Assembly: GCA_021324015.1 (NCBI GenBank)
Contig: JAJPJX010000211.1
Location: 1-64,000 of the forward strand
From: Solibacteraceae bacterium
GTDB lineage: Bacteria; Acidobacteriota; Terriglobia; Bryobacterales; Bryobacteraceae
Direction of reading: 5' to 3'
Length of the DNA stretch: 64,000 nt
Part shown: one piece after another, positions 25,688-34,530 of the stretch
How the letters are laid out: each line of letters starts with the position of its first letter
Position numbering within the stretch: the first letter of the stretch is position 1
Notes under the pieces: model-generated
What the model was told of the DNA's origin: nothing
Databases searched by the model: none
The model's input: the letters and a program-made list of their open reading frames with translations, nothing else
Translations under genes and position numbers: made by a program

Positions 25688-27412
25688 ATGCGCGCCGCCG
25701 CCGCAATCACCATCCTGGTCCTGCTCCAAGGCGGGTACGCCACTTACCGCAGCCGGCGATTCTATCAGAGCCACACTCCATTTTTCGACTCGTGCTCGTA
25801 CACCAACCAGCTTGCCGAGGTCTACGCGGTGGCGCGCACGCAAGGAGTGGCGGCGGGCTGGAAGAACGCTACCACCAATCGCAACGTGGCGCTGCCGTGG
25901 CTCGTTGCGGCGGTGCTTGCGCCTTTAGTACCGCTCTCGCGCGAGCTGGGAACCTGGATGCAGACGGCGTGGCTGCTGTGGCTGGGTCTCGCGCTGGGCT
26001 GGTATTTCGTACGCTGCCGCGGCGCGGACGCGTGGCTGGCGGTGACGCTGACGTTGCCCTTCCTGAGTTTCGGCGGGATCTACTGCGTGGACGGGGGCCT
26101 GGCGGATTTCCGCATGGATCTGCCGCTGTACATTCTTCTGGCGGCGGCGGGCGCGTGGTACCTGGCAGCGTGTTCCCTGCCCTCCGCCGTGCCTTGGCTG
26201 CTATGCGGTGTCTCGGCCATGCTGGCCTGCCTGACGCGGGCCACCGCCGTGGCTTACCTGGCGGCCATGTTCGGTCCGCCATGGGGGCTTCGGCTGTTGC
26301 GCGCATCCGGCGCCGAACGCCGGGCGCTGCTGGCCGGACTGCCTTGGTTGTTGGCGCCGCCGCTGGCGGCCGTCGCCGTGTTTCTGGGACACAGCTACCG
26401 GTATCTGTATCAGTACTACTTTGTCTGGAGCCCGGACGCCACCGCGCACCTGCCGCCGTGGCGCTCCGCGATTCACCTGGCGCTGGGCCTGGCGCACATC
26501 GGCGTGCCTCTGGCGGCGGCTTCCGTGGCGGTGCTGGGGATTCTGCTGTGGGTCGAGCGGCCGGCGGCAAAGGTTTCGGCAGCCGCGTGGCTGGCGCGGC
26601 TCGACTGGGAGATCCTGTACCTAGGATTGGCGCCCGTGCTGTTGCTGGCGGCGCTCGGAGCCGGGCCAAATCCCTATGTCTCGATGCCTGCGGTGTTCGG
26701 GTTTCTGTCATTCAGCTACGTGCCGTATCGCGGGATTTCGCTGGCCGCGCTGCGGCCGCCGGCGCGCCGCGCTGTGTGCGCACTGCTGCTCGGCGCCTGC
26801 GCGTTCAACGCAACCACGGCCGGCGGCAAGCATCTGCTGGAGCAGCCCCACCTGGCCGGCATGGCCGCCGTGCGGAGCATCCTGGACAGCATCCGCGCGG
26901 ACGCGGCCAGGCGGGGCCTGCGCGAGGTCGCGTTCGTCAATACCTATATCGGGGAGCTGAACAACAGCATGCTGCGCAACATCCTGATTTACGAGTACGG
27001 CGGCATGCCCGCAGGCGGCGGCATCGCGGATCCCTCCGGCATGCGCTTCGGCGGCGCCGCGGATCTCGCTTTCAGCGCCGCGAGCCCGGGAGAATGGGCG
27101 CGCAACGTGCCCGGCGCGACCGACGAGCAGAAACTCTCCGACCTGGTGCGGACGGCGCTCGAGCGTGTGGATTATGTGCTGCTGCCGGACGAGGCCACGC
27201 TGCGCTACCTGGAGAGCCGCGTGGGATTCGTGTATCTGAACGGGAAGGCGCGCGAATTGCGGCGCCGGATTCTGGCCACCGGCAGGTGGACACCACTGGG
27301 CGAGCCGGTGGCCCTCAGCCCGCACGAAACCGTGCGCATTTATCGCAAGGAGCCGGGACCGGAACCTCAGCCCAGGCGGGCGAGTTCCTCCAGGCTGAGG
27401 CGGCCGGTGTAG
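25688..27412 (+). CDS. Multi-pass membrane protein, possibly GT-C type
   Basis: A 574-residue protein with about ten hydrophobic segments (for example LPWLVAAVLAPLVPL, TAWLLWLGLALGWYF, LPWLLAPPLAAVAVFL) and a soluble C-terminal part of about 170 residues. The N-terminal loop holds acidic residues (HTPFFDSCSYTN), as in polytopic glycosyltransferases, but no family motif is certain. The ATG at 25688 follows GGAAGAG; a longer start at 25631 would overlap the divergent selenoprotein gene. Its 3' end overlaps hisA on the opposite strand by 46 bp. Function not recognised. Confidence 0.7.
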   Translation: MRAAAAITILVLLQGGYATYRSRRFYQSHTPFFDSCSYTNQLAEVYAVARTQGVAAGWKNATTNRNVALPWLVAAVLAPLVPLSRELGTWMQTAWLLWLGLALGWYFVRCRGADAWLAVTLTLPFLSFGGIYCVDGGLADFRMDLPLYILLAAAGAWYLAACSLPSAVPWLLCGVSAMLACLTRATAVAYLAAMFGPPWGLRLLRASGAERRALLAGLPWLLAPPLAAVAVFLGHSYRYLYQYYFVWSPDATAHLPPWRSAIHLALGLAHIGVPLAAASVAVLGILLWVERPAAKVSAAAWLARLDWEILYLGLAPVLLLAALGAGPNPYVSMPAVFGFLSFSYVPYRGISLAALRPPARRAVCALLLGACAFNATTAGGKHLLEQPHLAGMAAVRSILDSIRADAARRGLREVAFVNTYIGELNNSMLRNILIYEYGGMPAGGGIADPSGMRFGGAADLAFSAASPGEWARNVPGATDEQKLSDLVRTALERVDYVLLPDEATLRYLESRVGFVYLNGKARELRRRILATGRWTPLGEPVALSPHETVRIYRKEPGPEPQPRRASSSRLRRPV

Positions 27413-28062
27413 ATGGCCATGCCAAGCGCGGCGTGGACATTCATGGACAGCAGTTCGCGCACTTCATCGAGGGTGGTGATACCGCCGGCGGCCGTGAGTT
27501 CGAGGGCGGTGGCCTGCCGCAGGCGCCGGAACCAGGCCAGGTCCGTGCCTTGCAACATACCCTCCTTGTCCACGTAGGTGCACAGGAAGCCCGAGCAATA
27601 GGGCTCCAGCGCGGCCAGCACCTGTTCGGCAGTGAAGTCCGTGGCTTCGCGCCAGCCCTTCACCACGATGCGGCCCTCTTTGGAATCGAGCGCCACGATG
27701 AGGCGTTCGCGGCTCACGGCGGCGGCCAGGGACGCCAGGAAGGCCTGGTTCACGCCCTCGCGGGTGAAGGCGGCGGTGCCGACGATCACTTTGCGCGCGC
27801 CCTGTTCGACCAGCGCCCGGGCTCGCTCGACAGTGCGGACGCCGCCGCCCACGCGGGTGACGGCGCGGCCGGCCAGCAGGCGCACCAGGTCGTCGTTCGA
27901 ACCGCGGCCCATGGCGGCGTCCAGGTCGATCACCTGAATCTCGGGGAAGGCGGCGAACTTGCGCAACATCTCCAGCGGAGCGTCGCCCTCCAGCGCCTTG
28001 TCGCGGCCTTGCACCAGTTGGACCACTTTTCCATCCATCAGGTCGATGCAGGGCAGAATCAT
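27367..28062 (-). CDS. hisA: Phosphoribosylformimino-5-aminoimidazole carboxamide ribotide isomerase
   Basis: HisA is 231 residues, a half-barrel-repeat TIM barrel that performs the Amadori isomerisation of ProFAR to PRFAR. It opens with [19 protein letters not shown] with the catalytic Asp, and the second-half Asp lies in [24 protein letters not shown] is the phosphate-binding loop. The start overlaps the hisF stop as ATGA. It is the last gene of the his operon and converges with a membrane-protein gene whose end it overlaps. Confidence 0.95.
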   Translation of the reverse strand: MILPCIDLMDGKVVQLVQGRDKALEGDAPLEMLRKFAAFPEIQVIDLDAAMGRGSNDDLVRLLAGRAVTRVGGGVRTVERARALVEQGARKVIVGTAAFTREGVNQAFLASLAAAVSRERLIVALDSKEGRIVVKGWREATDFTAEQVLAALEPYCSGFLCTYVDKEGMLQGTDLAWFRRLRQATALELTAAGGITTLDEVRELLSMNVHAALGMAIYTGRLSLEELARLG

Positions 28063-28823
28063 GCGGTCTTCCTCACCGGGATGCCGTGGCGCTCCAGAAA
28101 TTCCTTGAGCTCGTTCACCGTGTATGTGCCGTAGTGGAAGATGGAGGCGGCCAGCGCCGCGTCGGCTTCGCCTTCCGTGAGCACGCGCAGGAAATCCTCG
28201 GGCTTGCCGGCACCTCCGCTGGCGATGACGGGGATATGGGTGGCCCGGGACACGGCGCGCGTGAGTGGGCAATCGAAGCCCTGCTGCACGCCGTCGCTAT
28301 CCATGGAGGTGAGCAGGATCTCGCCGGCGCCCAGCGTCTCGCCGCGCGCGGCCCACTCGACCGCGTCGATGCCTTCGTCGTCGCGGCCGCCGCGGGTGTA
28401 AACGTTCCAGGCGCCCGCCGCGCGCCGCCGCGCGTCGATGGCTAGCACGACCGCCTGCGCGCCGAATTCGGCGCTCAATTCGGCGATCAGCTCCGGGCGG
28501 CGCACTGCCGCGGTGTTCACCGAAACTTTGTCGGCGCCCGCCATGAGAATAGTGCGCGCGTCCGCCACCGAGCGGATGCCGCCGCCCACCGCCAGGGGGA
28601 TGAAAACCTTGCGCGCGGTGCGCGCCACCACGTCGGCCATGATGGCGCGCGCGTCGCTCGAGGCGGTGATATCCAGGAACACCAGTTCGTCGGCGCCGGC
28701 GCGGTTGTAGCGGTCCGCCAGTTCCACGGGGTCGCCGGCATCGCGCAGGTTCACGAAGTTGACCCCCTTGACCACGCGTCCGCCGGTCACATCCAGACAG
28801 GGAATGATGCGTTTGGCCAGCAT
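28059..28823 (-). CDS. hisF: Imidazole glycerol phosphate synthase, cyclase subunit
   Basis: HisF is 254 residues. [20 protein letters not shown] carries the first catalytic Asp, [12 protein letters not shown] and [11 protein letters not shown] form the first phosphate site, and [15 protein letters not shown] holds the second Asp. It uses ammonia from HisH to convert PRFAR into imidazole glycerol phosphate and AICAR. Its start lies 2 nt after the hisH stop and its stop overlaps hisA, consistent with a HisH-HisF complex made stoichiometrically. Confidence 0.96.
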   Translation of the reverse strand: MLAKRIIPCLDVTGGRVVKGVNFVNLRDAGDPVELADRYNRAGADELVFLDITASSDARAIMADVVARTARKVFIPLAVGGGIRSVADARTILMAGADKVSVNTAAVRRPELIAELSAEFGAQAVVLAIDARRRAAGAWNVYTRGGRDDEGIDAVEWAARGETLGAGEILLTSMDSDGVQQGFDCPLTRAVSRATHIPVIASGGAGKPEDFLRVLTEGEADAALAASIFHYGTYTVNELKEFLERHGIPVRKTA

Positions 28824-28825
28824 GT

Positions 28826-29419
28826 TCAGAGATCCACGAAGTTGCGCACGATGCGCAGCCCCACGGGGCCGGATTTTTCGGGGTGAAACTGCACGCCGAA
28901 CACATTGCCGGATTCGAGCAACGCCGTGTAGGGCACGGTGTAGGTGCAGACCGCGGCGGTCACTGCGGTTTCGGGGACGTAGTAGCTGTGCGCGAAGTAA
29001 ACGTAGGGCTCGGGCCCGAGACCCGCCAGCAGGCGCGCGGCGCGGCGCGGCTCGATGGAGTTCCAGCCCATGTGCGGCACGCGCGCTTCGGCGGAGAAGC
29101 GCCGTACCGTGCCCTGATAGATGCCCAGCCCGCGCACTTCGGGAGCTTCTTCGCTGGACTCGAACAGGCCTTGCAGCCCGAGGCAGATTCCCAGGAACGG
29201 GACGCCCGCGCGGATGCGCCGGCAGAGCGTGTCGCGCACGCCCAGATCGTCCAGGGCGCGCATCATCTGGCCGAAGTGACCCACGCCCGGCAGGATGATT
29301 TTCGTGGCGCTCTCCAAGCCCGCTGCGTCCCGCACCAGGGCGTATTCCGCGCCGATCTCGGCCAGCGTATTTTCGACCGAACGCAGGTTCCCGGCGCCGT
29401 AGTCGAAGATGGCGATCAC
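28826..29419 (-). CDS. hisH: Imidazole glycerol phosphate synthase, glutaminase subunit
   Basis: HisH is 197 residues, a class I glutamine amidotransferase: [19 protein letters not shown] at the start, the catalytic Cys in [12 protein letters not shown], and the His and Glu in [11 protein letters not shown]. The start is GTG at 29419, overlapping the hisB stop as GTGA with AGGA 6 nt upstream; upstream in-frame ATGs would add non-homologous residues. It provides ammonia to HisF. Confidence 0.95.
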   Translation of the reverse strand: MIAIFDYGAGNLRSVENTLAEIGAEYALVRDAAGLESATKIILPGVGHFGQMMRALDDLGVRDTLCRRIRAGVPFLGICLGLQGLFESSEEAPEVRGLGIYQGTVRRFSAEARVPHMGWNSIEPRRAARLLAGLGPEPYVYFAHSYYVPETAVTAAVCTYTVPYTALLESGNVFGVQFHPEKSGPVGLRIVRNFVDL

Positions 29420-30003
29420 AGCAGTCCTTTCGTGGAGGGCAACTGATCCTTCAGCCGCCGGTCCGTGGAGCAGGCGTATTTCAAAGCCCGCGCGAAACAC
29501 TTGAAGATGGCCTCGATCTTGTGGTGGCTGGAGCGCCCGTAGAGCACCTTGGCGTGCAGGTTCGCTCCGGCGTGGTTGACGAAGCCGCCGAAGAAATCCT
29601 CCACCAGTTCGGTTTGCAGGTCGCCAACCAGCCGCACCTTCACCAGGTCGCGATACACCAGCGCCGCACGCCCGCCCAGGTCGAGCGCCACCACAGCCAG
29701 CGTTTCGTCCATGGGCAGGACGAAATAGCCGGCGCGGTTGATGCCGCGGCGGTCGCCCAGCGCCCGGGAGAACAACTGCCCCAGCACGATGCCCACGTCC
29801 TCAACGGTGTGGTGCTGGTCCACGTCCAGATCGCCATCGGCGTGCAGGGTGAGATCGAAACCGCCGTGTTTGGCGAACAGCTCCAGCATGTGATCGAAGA
29901 AGCGGATGCCGGTGGAGATCTCGTAGCGGCCGCGGCCTTCGATCTTCAGCGAGCCGCGAATGCGGGTCTCTTTGGTGTCGCGTTGAATAGTGGCGGATCT
30001 CAT
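29416..30003 (-). CDS. hisB: Imidazoleglycerol-phosphate dehydratase
   Basis: HisB is 195 residues and monofunctional. It carries the family's manganese-binding motifs: [42 protein letters not shown] and [13 protein letters not shown]. It lacks the N-terminal histidinol-phosphatase domain of the enterobacterial bifunctional enzyme, so that activity must come from elsewhere, possibly from the HAD gene just upstream. The start overlaps the HAD stop as ATGA. Confidence 0.96.
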   Translation of the reverse strand: MRSATIQRDTKETRIRGSLKIEGRGRYEISTGIRFFDHMLELFAKHGGFDLTLHADGDLDVDQHHTVEDVGIVLGQLFSRALGDRRGINRAGYFVLPMDETLAVVALDLGGRAALVYRDLVKVRLVGDLQTELVEDFFGGFVNHAGANLHAKVLYGRSSHHKIEAIFKCFARALKYACSTDRRLKDQLPSTKGLL

Positions 30004-30680
30004 GAGGCGAGCACGGGCTCCAGTTGGTTGATGTCGTCGAGAACGGCGATGGCATGTTCGGCCCGGAACAGGCGGACCACCTCCTCGTAGCGTAGGTTCG
30101 AGGGCGCGGCGATACCGATAAACGGCACACCCGCGGCGCGGGCGCAGCGCGCGTCATCCACCGTGTCGCCGATATACCAGGCCGGGGCTCCGGGAAACTG
30201 CCCCACGATGTGCAGCAGGCCGCCGGGCGCTGGCTTGTGCGGCAGGCCGGAATCCGCGCCCACGATGGGATCGAACACCAGGCCGCGCGCGAAGCGCCGC
30301 AGCGTCAGCTCGGCTTCCCAGCGCTCCCGCCCGGTGAGCACGGCCAGGCGATACGCGCCGCTCAGCCGCTCGAACAGGCCTTCGCGCGCCAGCCAGCGCT
30401 CGCGCAGGATCAGGCCGTTTTCGCCGTTGCCGTGGAAGATGCCCTGGAAGTACTCCACCACGGCGGGGAAGGGCGTCTCCACGCCGAGCTCGGAGATGAT
30501 GTGGTGCGAAAGCTTCCAATCGTCGTTCCAGCCGCCCTGGTTTTTGTAGTCCTGGATTCGGGCACGCGAGATCCGCCGGCCGGTGAAATGCTCCACTGTG
30601 CGGCAGATGGTCTCGCGGTAAGATTCGGTGACGTCCACCAGGACTCCGTCCATATCGAAGACCAGTACCCCTTGCGGCAT
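30000..30680 (-). CDS. HAD-family phosphatase, candidate histidinol-phosphatase
   Basis: A HAD subfamily IA phosphatase of 226 residues. Motif I is [10 protein letters not shown] with the nucleophile and acid/base Asp, motif II lies in [11 protein letters not shown], the motif III Lys in LPHKPAPGG, and motif IV is [14 protein letters not shown]. It sits between hisC and hisB with overlaps at both ends (TGATG and ATGA), exactly before the step where histidinol phosphate must be dephosphorylated, and no other HisN or PHP-type phosphatase is in the operon. The specific role is therefore inferred from position; a phosphoglycolate phosphatase-like activity is the main alternative. Confidence 0.8.
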   Translation of the reverse strand: MPQGVLVFDMDGVLVDVTESYRETICRTVEHFTGRRISRARIQDYKNQGGWNDDWKLSHHIISELGVETPFPAVVEYFQGIFHGNGENGLILRERWLAREGLFERLSGAYRLAVLTGRERWEAELTLRRFARGLVFDPIVGADSGLPHKPAPGGLLHIVGQFPGAPAWYIGDTVDDARCARAAGVPFIGIAAPSNLRYEEVVRLFRAEHAIAVLDDINQLEPVLAS

Positions 30681-31756
30681 CACCAGACCTCCTTGAGCGC
30701 CTCGATCAGGCGGCGGGTCTGCTGGCGCGTGCCCACGGTAACGCGCACACAGCCGGGAATCTCGTAGCTGCGGTCGCGCACCAGGATGCCCCTGGCCCGC
30801 AGGGCGTCGCGAATCTCGATGGCCCGCGAGCCGGCATCCAGCAGCACGAAGTTCGCCGCGCTGGGAAAGTGGCGGATACCCAACTGATCGAGGCCCACGA
30901 TGAGCAGTTCGCGCGCGGCCAGCACCTCGGCTACGTAGTTGTGGATGTAGGCGGTGTCGCGAATGGCCTCCTGCGCCGCCAGCACCGCCAGCGAGTTCAC
31001 GCTGTAAGGAGACTGGGCCTTGTGCAGGTAGGCGACGTTGGCGGGGTGCGAAAACAGGCAGCCCAGCCGCATCGCCGCCATGCCGTAGACCTTGGAAAAG
31101 GTGCGGCTGACGAACAGGTTCGGGCAATGCTCGATGAGCGGAAGGGCCGTGACGCCGGAAAACTCGTAGTATGCCTCGTCGATGAAGACCACCGCGCGCC
31201 GCGCGCGCTTGAGGATGCGCTCGATGGCTTCGAGCGAGACGCCCGTGCCCGTGGGATTGTTCGGATTGGCGATCAGCACGGCGCGGGTGGCGGGGGTAAT
31301 GGCGCGCAGCAGTTCGTTGAGCGGGAAATCCAGGGTGGGACGCAGGTAATCCATCTCCCGGATGGCGGCGCCGGCCACCTCCGCGTAGAAGCGATACATG
31401 GCGTAGGCGGGCCGCAGCAGCAGGACTTCGTCGCCGTCGTCCACGTAGGTGTTGAGGAAGACCTGGATCGCCTCGTCAGTGCCGTTGGTGAAGACGAAGG
31501 ATTCCGGCTGGACGCGAAAGAACTCCGCCACGGCTGCCTTGGCCTCGCCGTATTCGGGGTAGACCGCGAGATGCGCGGCGTCGAGCGAGCGGCGCAGAAA
31601 CTCGACCACGCGCGGCGAGCAGCCCACGGTATTCTCGTTGAAATCCAGGCGGAGCTTATCCGCGCGGCCGGCAGTGGGTGGTGAATAAGGCGCCATTTTC
31701 AGCACCGCATCGCGCGGCCGGATGCCGCCCTTGGGCAGTTTTACGGCCTTAGGCAT
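30680..31756 (-). CDS. hisC: Histidinol-phosphate aminotransferase
   Basis: HisC is 358 residues, a fold-type I PLP aminotransferase. It shows LRLDFNENTVGCSP near the N-terminus, NPNNPTGTGVS, FIDEAYYEFSG with the PLP-ring Asp, and the Schiff-base Lys in SRTFSKVYGMAAMRLG. It converts imidazole acetol phosphate to histidinol phosphate. It overlaps hisD by 8 bp upstream and shares one base with the HAD gene downstream. Confidence 0.94.
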   Translation of the reverse strand: MPKAVKLPKGGIRPRDAVLKMAPYSPPTAGRADKLRLDFNENTVGCSPRVVEFLRRSLDAAHLAVYPEYGEAKAAVAEFFRVQPESFVFTNGTDEAIQVFLNTYVDDGDEVLLLRPAYAMYRFYAEVAGAAIREMDYLRPTLDFPLNELLRAITPATRAVLIANPNNPTGTGVSLEAIERILKRARRAVVFIDEAYYEFSGVTALPLIEHCPNLFVSRTFSKVYGMAAMRLGCLFSHPANVAYLHKAQSPYSVNSLAVLAAQEAIRDTAYIHNYVAEVLAARELLIVGLDQLGIRHFPSAANFVLLDAGSRAIEIRDALRARGILVRDRSYEIPGCVRVTVGTRQQTRRLIEALKEVW

Positions 31757-32993
31757 GGGTTCGCACCTCCACGGAACGCGCGTGCGCCTCCAGGCCCTCG
31801 GCGCGGGCCAGGGTGGTGATCGCCGGCGCCAGCGCGCGCAGGGCGCGCCGGTCCAACTCCTGCACGGAGATCACTTTCACGTAGTCGGCCACCGAGAGCC
31901 CCCCGCGCAGGCGGGCCGCGCCGCCAGTGGGCAGCACGTGGTTGGGGCCGGAGGCGTAATCGCCCGCCGCCTCCGGGCTGAAGGGACCCACGAACACGCT
32001 CCCCGCGTGCGCGATGCGCGCCAGCAGCGCGCGGTCCGGGATGCTCAGATGCTCCGGCGCGAAGCGGTTGGAAATCTCCACGGCCTCCTCGAGCGAAGCC
32101 ACGTGCACGATGGCGCTGTTGCGCGCGATAGCCTGGCGGGCGACGGCGGCGGTGGGCAGATCCGCCAGGCGCCTCTCGACCTCCCGGGCCACCGCCGCGG
32201 CGAGCCGCTTCGAGGTGCTCAGCAGCACCGCCGAGGCGTCCACGTCGTGTTCGGCCTGCGCCAGCAGGTCGGCAGCCAGGTAGCCCGGATCTCCCTCGGC
32301 CGCGATGATCAGAATCTCGGTCGGCCCGGCCACAAAGTCGATGCCGGTTTCCCCGGCCAGCAGCTTTTTGGCTGCCGCGACGTAGATGTTGCCCGGGCCC
32401 ACGATGCGGTCGGCCCGCGGCACCGTGCGCGTGCCGAAGGCAAACGCGGCGATGGCCTGCGCGCCGCCCATCTGGAACACGTGGCGCACCTTCAGCAGCG
32501 CGGCCGTGCCCAGGATTTCCGTCACCGGCCGCGGGCAGGCGACGCAGATGTTTTTGACGCCGGCCACCTGTGCCGGCACCACCGTCATCATCAGCGTGGA
32601 AGGCAGCGGATAGCGGCCCGCCGGGATGTAGGCGGCCACCGTATCGAGCGGGCGCACGATCTGGCCCAGGCGCAGTCCCGGCCGCGGCTGGAGTGTCCGC
32701 GCGGCGGGCATCTGCATGCGGGCGAAGGCGCGAATGTTGGCCGAGGCCTCCCGCACCGCCTTGCGAAACGCCGGCGCCAGTTCGCCGGAGGCGCGCTGCA
32801 ATTCCGCCTCCGGGACGCGCACGGTGGGCCGGTCGAGACCGTCGAACTTGCGGCCGTACTCGACCAAAGCCCGGTCGCCCTGTTTGCGCACGGCTTCGAG
32901 GATGGGGCGGACAATCTGCTCGGCCTCGCTGAGCCGCGCCTGGCGGCGGGCCAGCAGCCGCCCGACCTGGTTGGAAGGAAGGATGCGAATCAT
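31749..32993 (-). CDS. hisD: Histidinol dehydrogenase
   Basis: HisD is 414 residues, the zinc enzyme that oxidises histidinol to histidine in two NAD-dependent steps. Family signatures are visible: AAYIPAGRYPLPSTLMM, VFQMGGAQAIAAFAFGT, DRIVGPGNIYVAAAKK, DFVAGPTEILIIA, and the zinc-ligand region LLAQAEHDVDA. FAPEHLSI and GPNHVLPTGGAAR carry late active-site residues. ATG at 32993 was chosen because MIRIL begins the family homology 6 nt after hisG; the longer open frame is non-homologous. Confidence 0.96.
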   Translation of the reverse strand: MIRILPSNQVGRLLARRQARLSEAEQIVRPILEAVRKQGDRALVEYGRKFDGLDRPTVRVPEAELQRASGELAPAFRKAVREASANIRAFARMQMPAARTLQPRPGLRLGQIVRPLDTVAAYIPAGRYPLPSTLMMTVVPAQVAGVKNICVACPRPVTEILGTAALLKVRHVFQMGGAQAIAAFAFGTRTVPRADRIVGPGNIYVAAAKKLLAGETGIDFVAGPTEILIIAAEGDPGYLAADLLAQAEHDVDASAVLLSTSKRLAAAVAREVERRLADLPTAAVARQAIARNSAIVHVASLEEAVEISNRFAPEHLSIPDRALLARIAHAGSVFVGPFSPEAAGDYASGPNHVLPTGGAARLRGGLSVADYVKVISVQELDRRALRALAPAITTLARAEGLEAHARSVEVRTHA

Positions 32994-32998
32994 GGGCT

Positions 32999-33868
32999 CT
33001 ACAAGACGATCTTCTTCAAGGGATACTCGACGATGCCCTGCCCGCCGGCCTGCTTCAGCCGGGGAATGATGTCTCGCACGGTGGTTTCGTCCAGAATGGT
33101 GTTCACCGCCAGCCACTCTTCGTCGCTCAAGTGCGAGATGGTGGGCCGCTTCAGCGCCGGCAATACCCCCAGAACGGCTTCCAGGTCGTTCTTGTGCACA
33201 TTGAGCATCAGCCCCACCTTGCCCAGCGCGTTGATGGCGCCTTCGAGCAGCATGCGCATACCCTCGAGCTTGCGCCGCTTCCAGGGATCCTGCCAGGCTT
33301 GCTGGTTGGCGATGAGCTGGGTGTTGGATTCGAGCACCGTATCGATGATTTTGAGCTTGTTGGCGCGCAGCGAAGAGCCGGTTTCGGTGACCTCCACGAT
33401 GGCGTCGGCCAGCACCGGGGGCTTGACCTCGGTGGCGCCCCAACTGAACTCCACCTTGGCGCTGACCCCGTGGGCCGCCAGGTAGCGCCGCGTGGTGGCT
33501 ACCAGTTCGGTGGCGATGATCCTGCCCTCCAGGTCCTTGACGGAGCGGAAGGCGGAAGCCTCCGGCACGGCCAGCACCCAGCGCACCTTGCCGAAGCTCT
33601 GCTTGGCGTAGACGAGGTCGGCCACGGCTTCCACCTGGGCTTCGGTTTCCGCCACCCAGTCGCGGCCGGTCATGCCGGCATCCAGGATGCCGTCTTCCAC
33701 GTAGCGCGCCATCTCCTGCGCCCGGATGAGCATGCACTCGATCTCGGGATCGTCGATGGCCGGAAAATACGACCGGCTGCTGGTAGTGATGTTGAAGCCG
33801 GCCCGCCGGAACAGGTCGATGGTGGCGTTTTCGAGGCTGCCCTTAGGAATGCCCAGCTTGAGTTTCAC
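32999..33868 (-). CDS. hisG: ATP phosphoribosyltransferase, long form
   Basis: HisG is 289 residues, the long form with a C-terminal regulatory domain that normally allows histidine feedback inhibition without His[16 protein letters not shown] opens the protein, [18 protein letters not shown] is the central motif, and the C-terminal domain follows near residue 210 ([19 protein letters not shown]). The start is GTG, overlapping the hisI stop as GTGA. It commits PRPP and ATP to histidine synthesis. Confidence 0.95.
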   Translation of the reverse strand: MKLKLGIPKGSLENATIDLFRRAGFNITTSSRSYFPAIDDPEIECMLIRAQEMARYVEDGILDAGMTGRDWVAETEAQVEAVADLVYAKQSFGKVRWVLAVPEASAFRSVKDLEGRIIATELVATTRRYLAAHGVSAKVEFSWGATEVKPPVLADAIVEVTETGSSLRANKLKIIDTVLESNTQLIANQQAWQDPWKRRKLEGMRMLLEGAINALGKVGLMLNVHKNDLEAVLGVLPALKRPTISHLSDEEWLAVNTILDETTVRDIIPRLKQAGGQGIVEYPLKKIVL

Positions 33869-34245
33869 GCCCGCCCTCCGTAAACCGCGTCCGGATCATA
33901 GGCCCGCGGCTCGGATTCCACCCATTGACCGTCCGCCAGGCGGCGGTAGAAGCAACTCTCGTAGCCGTTGTGGCACACCCCCGGGCCCAGGGCTTCCACG
34001 CGGATCAGCAGGGCGTCCTGGTCGCAATCGGTGGCGATCTCCTTTACCACCAGACGGTGCCCCGAGGTCTCCCCCTTCAGCCACAACTTCCGGCGCGAGC
34101 GGCTGTAGAAGGTGGCATAGCCGGTCTCCACCGTCTTGCGGAAGGCTTCCTCGTTCATGAAGCCCACCATCAGCACCCGGCCGCTGCGGTGATCCTGGAT
34201 CACCGCGGTCACCAGTCCATCCAATTTGGCAAAGTCCAGATTCAT
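33865..34245 (-). CDS. hisI: Phosphoribosyl-AMP cyclohydrolase
   Basis: HisI is 126 residues and contains only the PRA-CH domain: [36 protein letters not shown], and the metal sites [12 protein letters not shown] and [13 protein letters not shown]. The HisE (PRA-pyrophosphohydrolase) domain is absent here and no hisE gene is in the operon. It is the first structural gene; its ATG lies just after the T-run of the attenuator terminator and has only a weak AGAGA ribosome site. Confidence 0.95.
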   Translation of the reverse strand: MNLDFAKLDGLVTAVIQDHRSGRVLMVGFMNEEAFRKTVETGYATFYSRSRRKLWLKGETSGHRLVVKEIATDCDQDALLIRVEALGPGVCHNGYESCFYRRLADGQWVESEPRAYDPDAVYGGRA

Positions 34246-34251
34246 GTCTCT

Positions 34252-34284
34252 AAAATGAAAAAGCCCGCCGACGCTGCGGCGGGC
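34252..34284 (-). terminator. his operon attenuator terminator
   Basis: On the minus strand GCCCGCCG and CGGCGGGC form a perfect 8-bp GC-rich stem with loop CAGCGT, followed by TTTTTCATTTT. It ends 6 nt before hisI. The 5' arm can instead pair with GACGGGC at 34330-34324 inside the leader-peptide gene (6 of 7 pairs), a candidate antiterminator. Confidence 0.85.
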
Positions 34285-34313
34285 ATCCTTTCCGATTTCC
34301 AGATGGGTTCCAA

Positions 34314-34388
34314 TCAGAACAGCGCCCGTCGCAAGAAAGACGCACCCGGATGATGGTGGTGATGCCGCGCGACGGACCCGATGGCCAT
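34314..34388 (-). CDS. hisL: his operon leader peptide
   Basis: A 24-codon gene ATG...TGA that encodes MAIGSVAR, then five consecutive His codons (CAT CAC CAC CAT CAT, 34364-34350), then PGASFLRRALF. It lies between a -10 box and an intrinsic terminator directly upstream of hisI, the arrangement of hisL leaders that sense charged tRNA-His. There is no ribosome site, and the predicted transcript starts within a few nucleotides of the ATG, so it may be translated as a leaderless mRNA. Confidence 0.85.
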   Translation of the reverse strand: MAIGSVARHHHHHPGASFLRRALF

Positions 34389-34396
34389 AAAGCAGC

Positions 34397-34425
34397 AGTA
34401 TAGCAGATCCACGTGGGGCTGTGCC
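34397..34425 (-). promoter_or_regulatory. Candidate his operon promoter
   Basis: TATACT on the minus strand (34402-34397) is a good -10 box; 17 nt upstream GGCACA (34425-34420) is a poor -35. The implied start is near 34390, almost at the leader ATG at 34388. It lies back to back with the rimP promoter. Confidence 0.6.
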
Positions 34426-34429
34426 CGGC

Positions 34430-34457
34430 TTGCGTTTTGCCCCCGGCGCGGTAAAAT
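34430..34457 (+). promoter_or_regulatory. Candidate promoter of rimP-nusA-infB operon
   Basis: TTGCGT (34430-34435), a 16-nt spacer and TAAAAT (34452-34457) point to the rimP operon. Only 4 bp separate its -35 from the -35 of the divergent his promoter. Confidence 0.5.
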
Positions 34458-34482
34458 AAGGTTTGGAGTGTCGAACGTTCTG

Positions 34483-34505
34483 AGTGGGCGAAAGCCCACT
34501 TTTTT
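34483..34505 (+). terminator. Terminator-like hairpin in rimP leader
   Basis: AGTGGGC-GAAA-GCCCACT makes a 7-bp stem with a GNRA tetraloop followed by a run of T, about 25 nt before the rimP start and after its promoter. A hairpin in this place is well suited to attenuation or NusA feedback on the nusA-infB transcript. Confidence 0.75.
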
Positions 34506-34530
34506 GTTGAGTTCGGCGCGCCTTTGAGTC

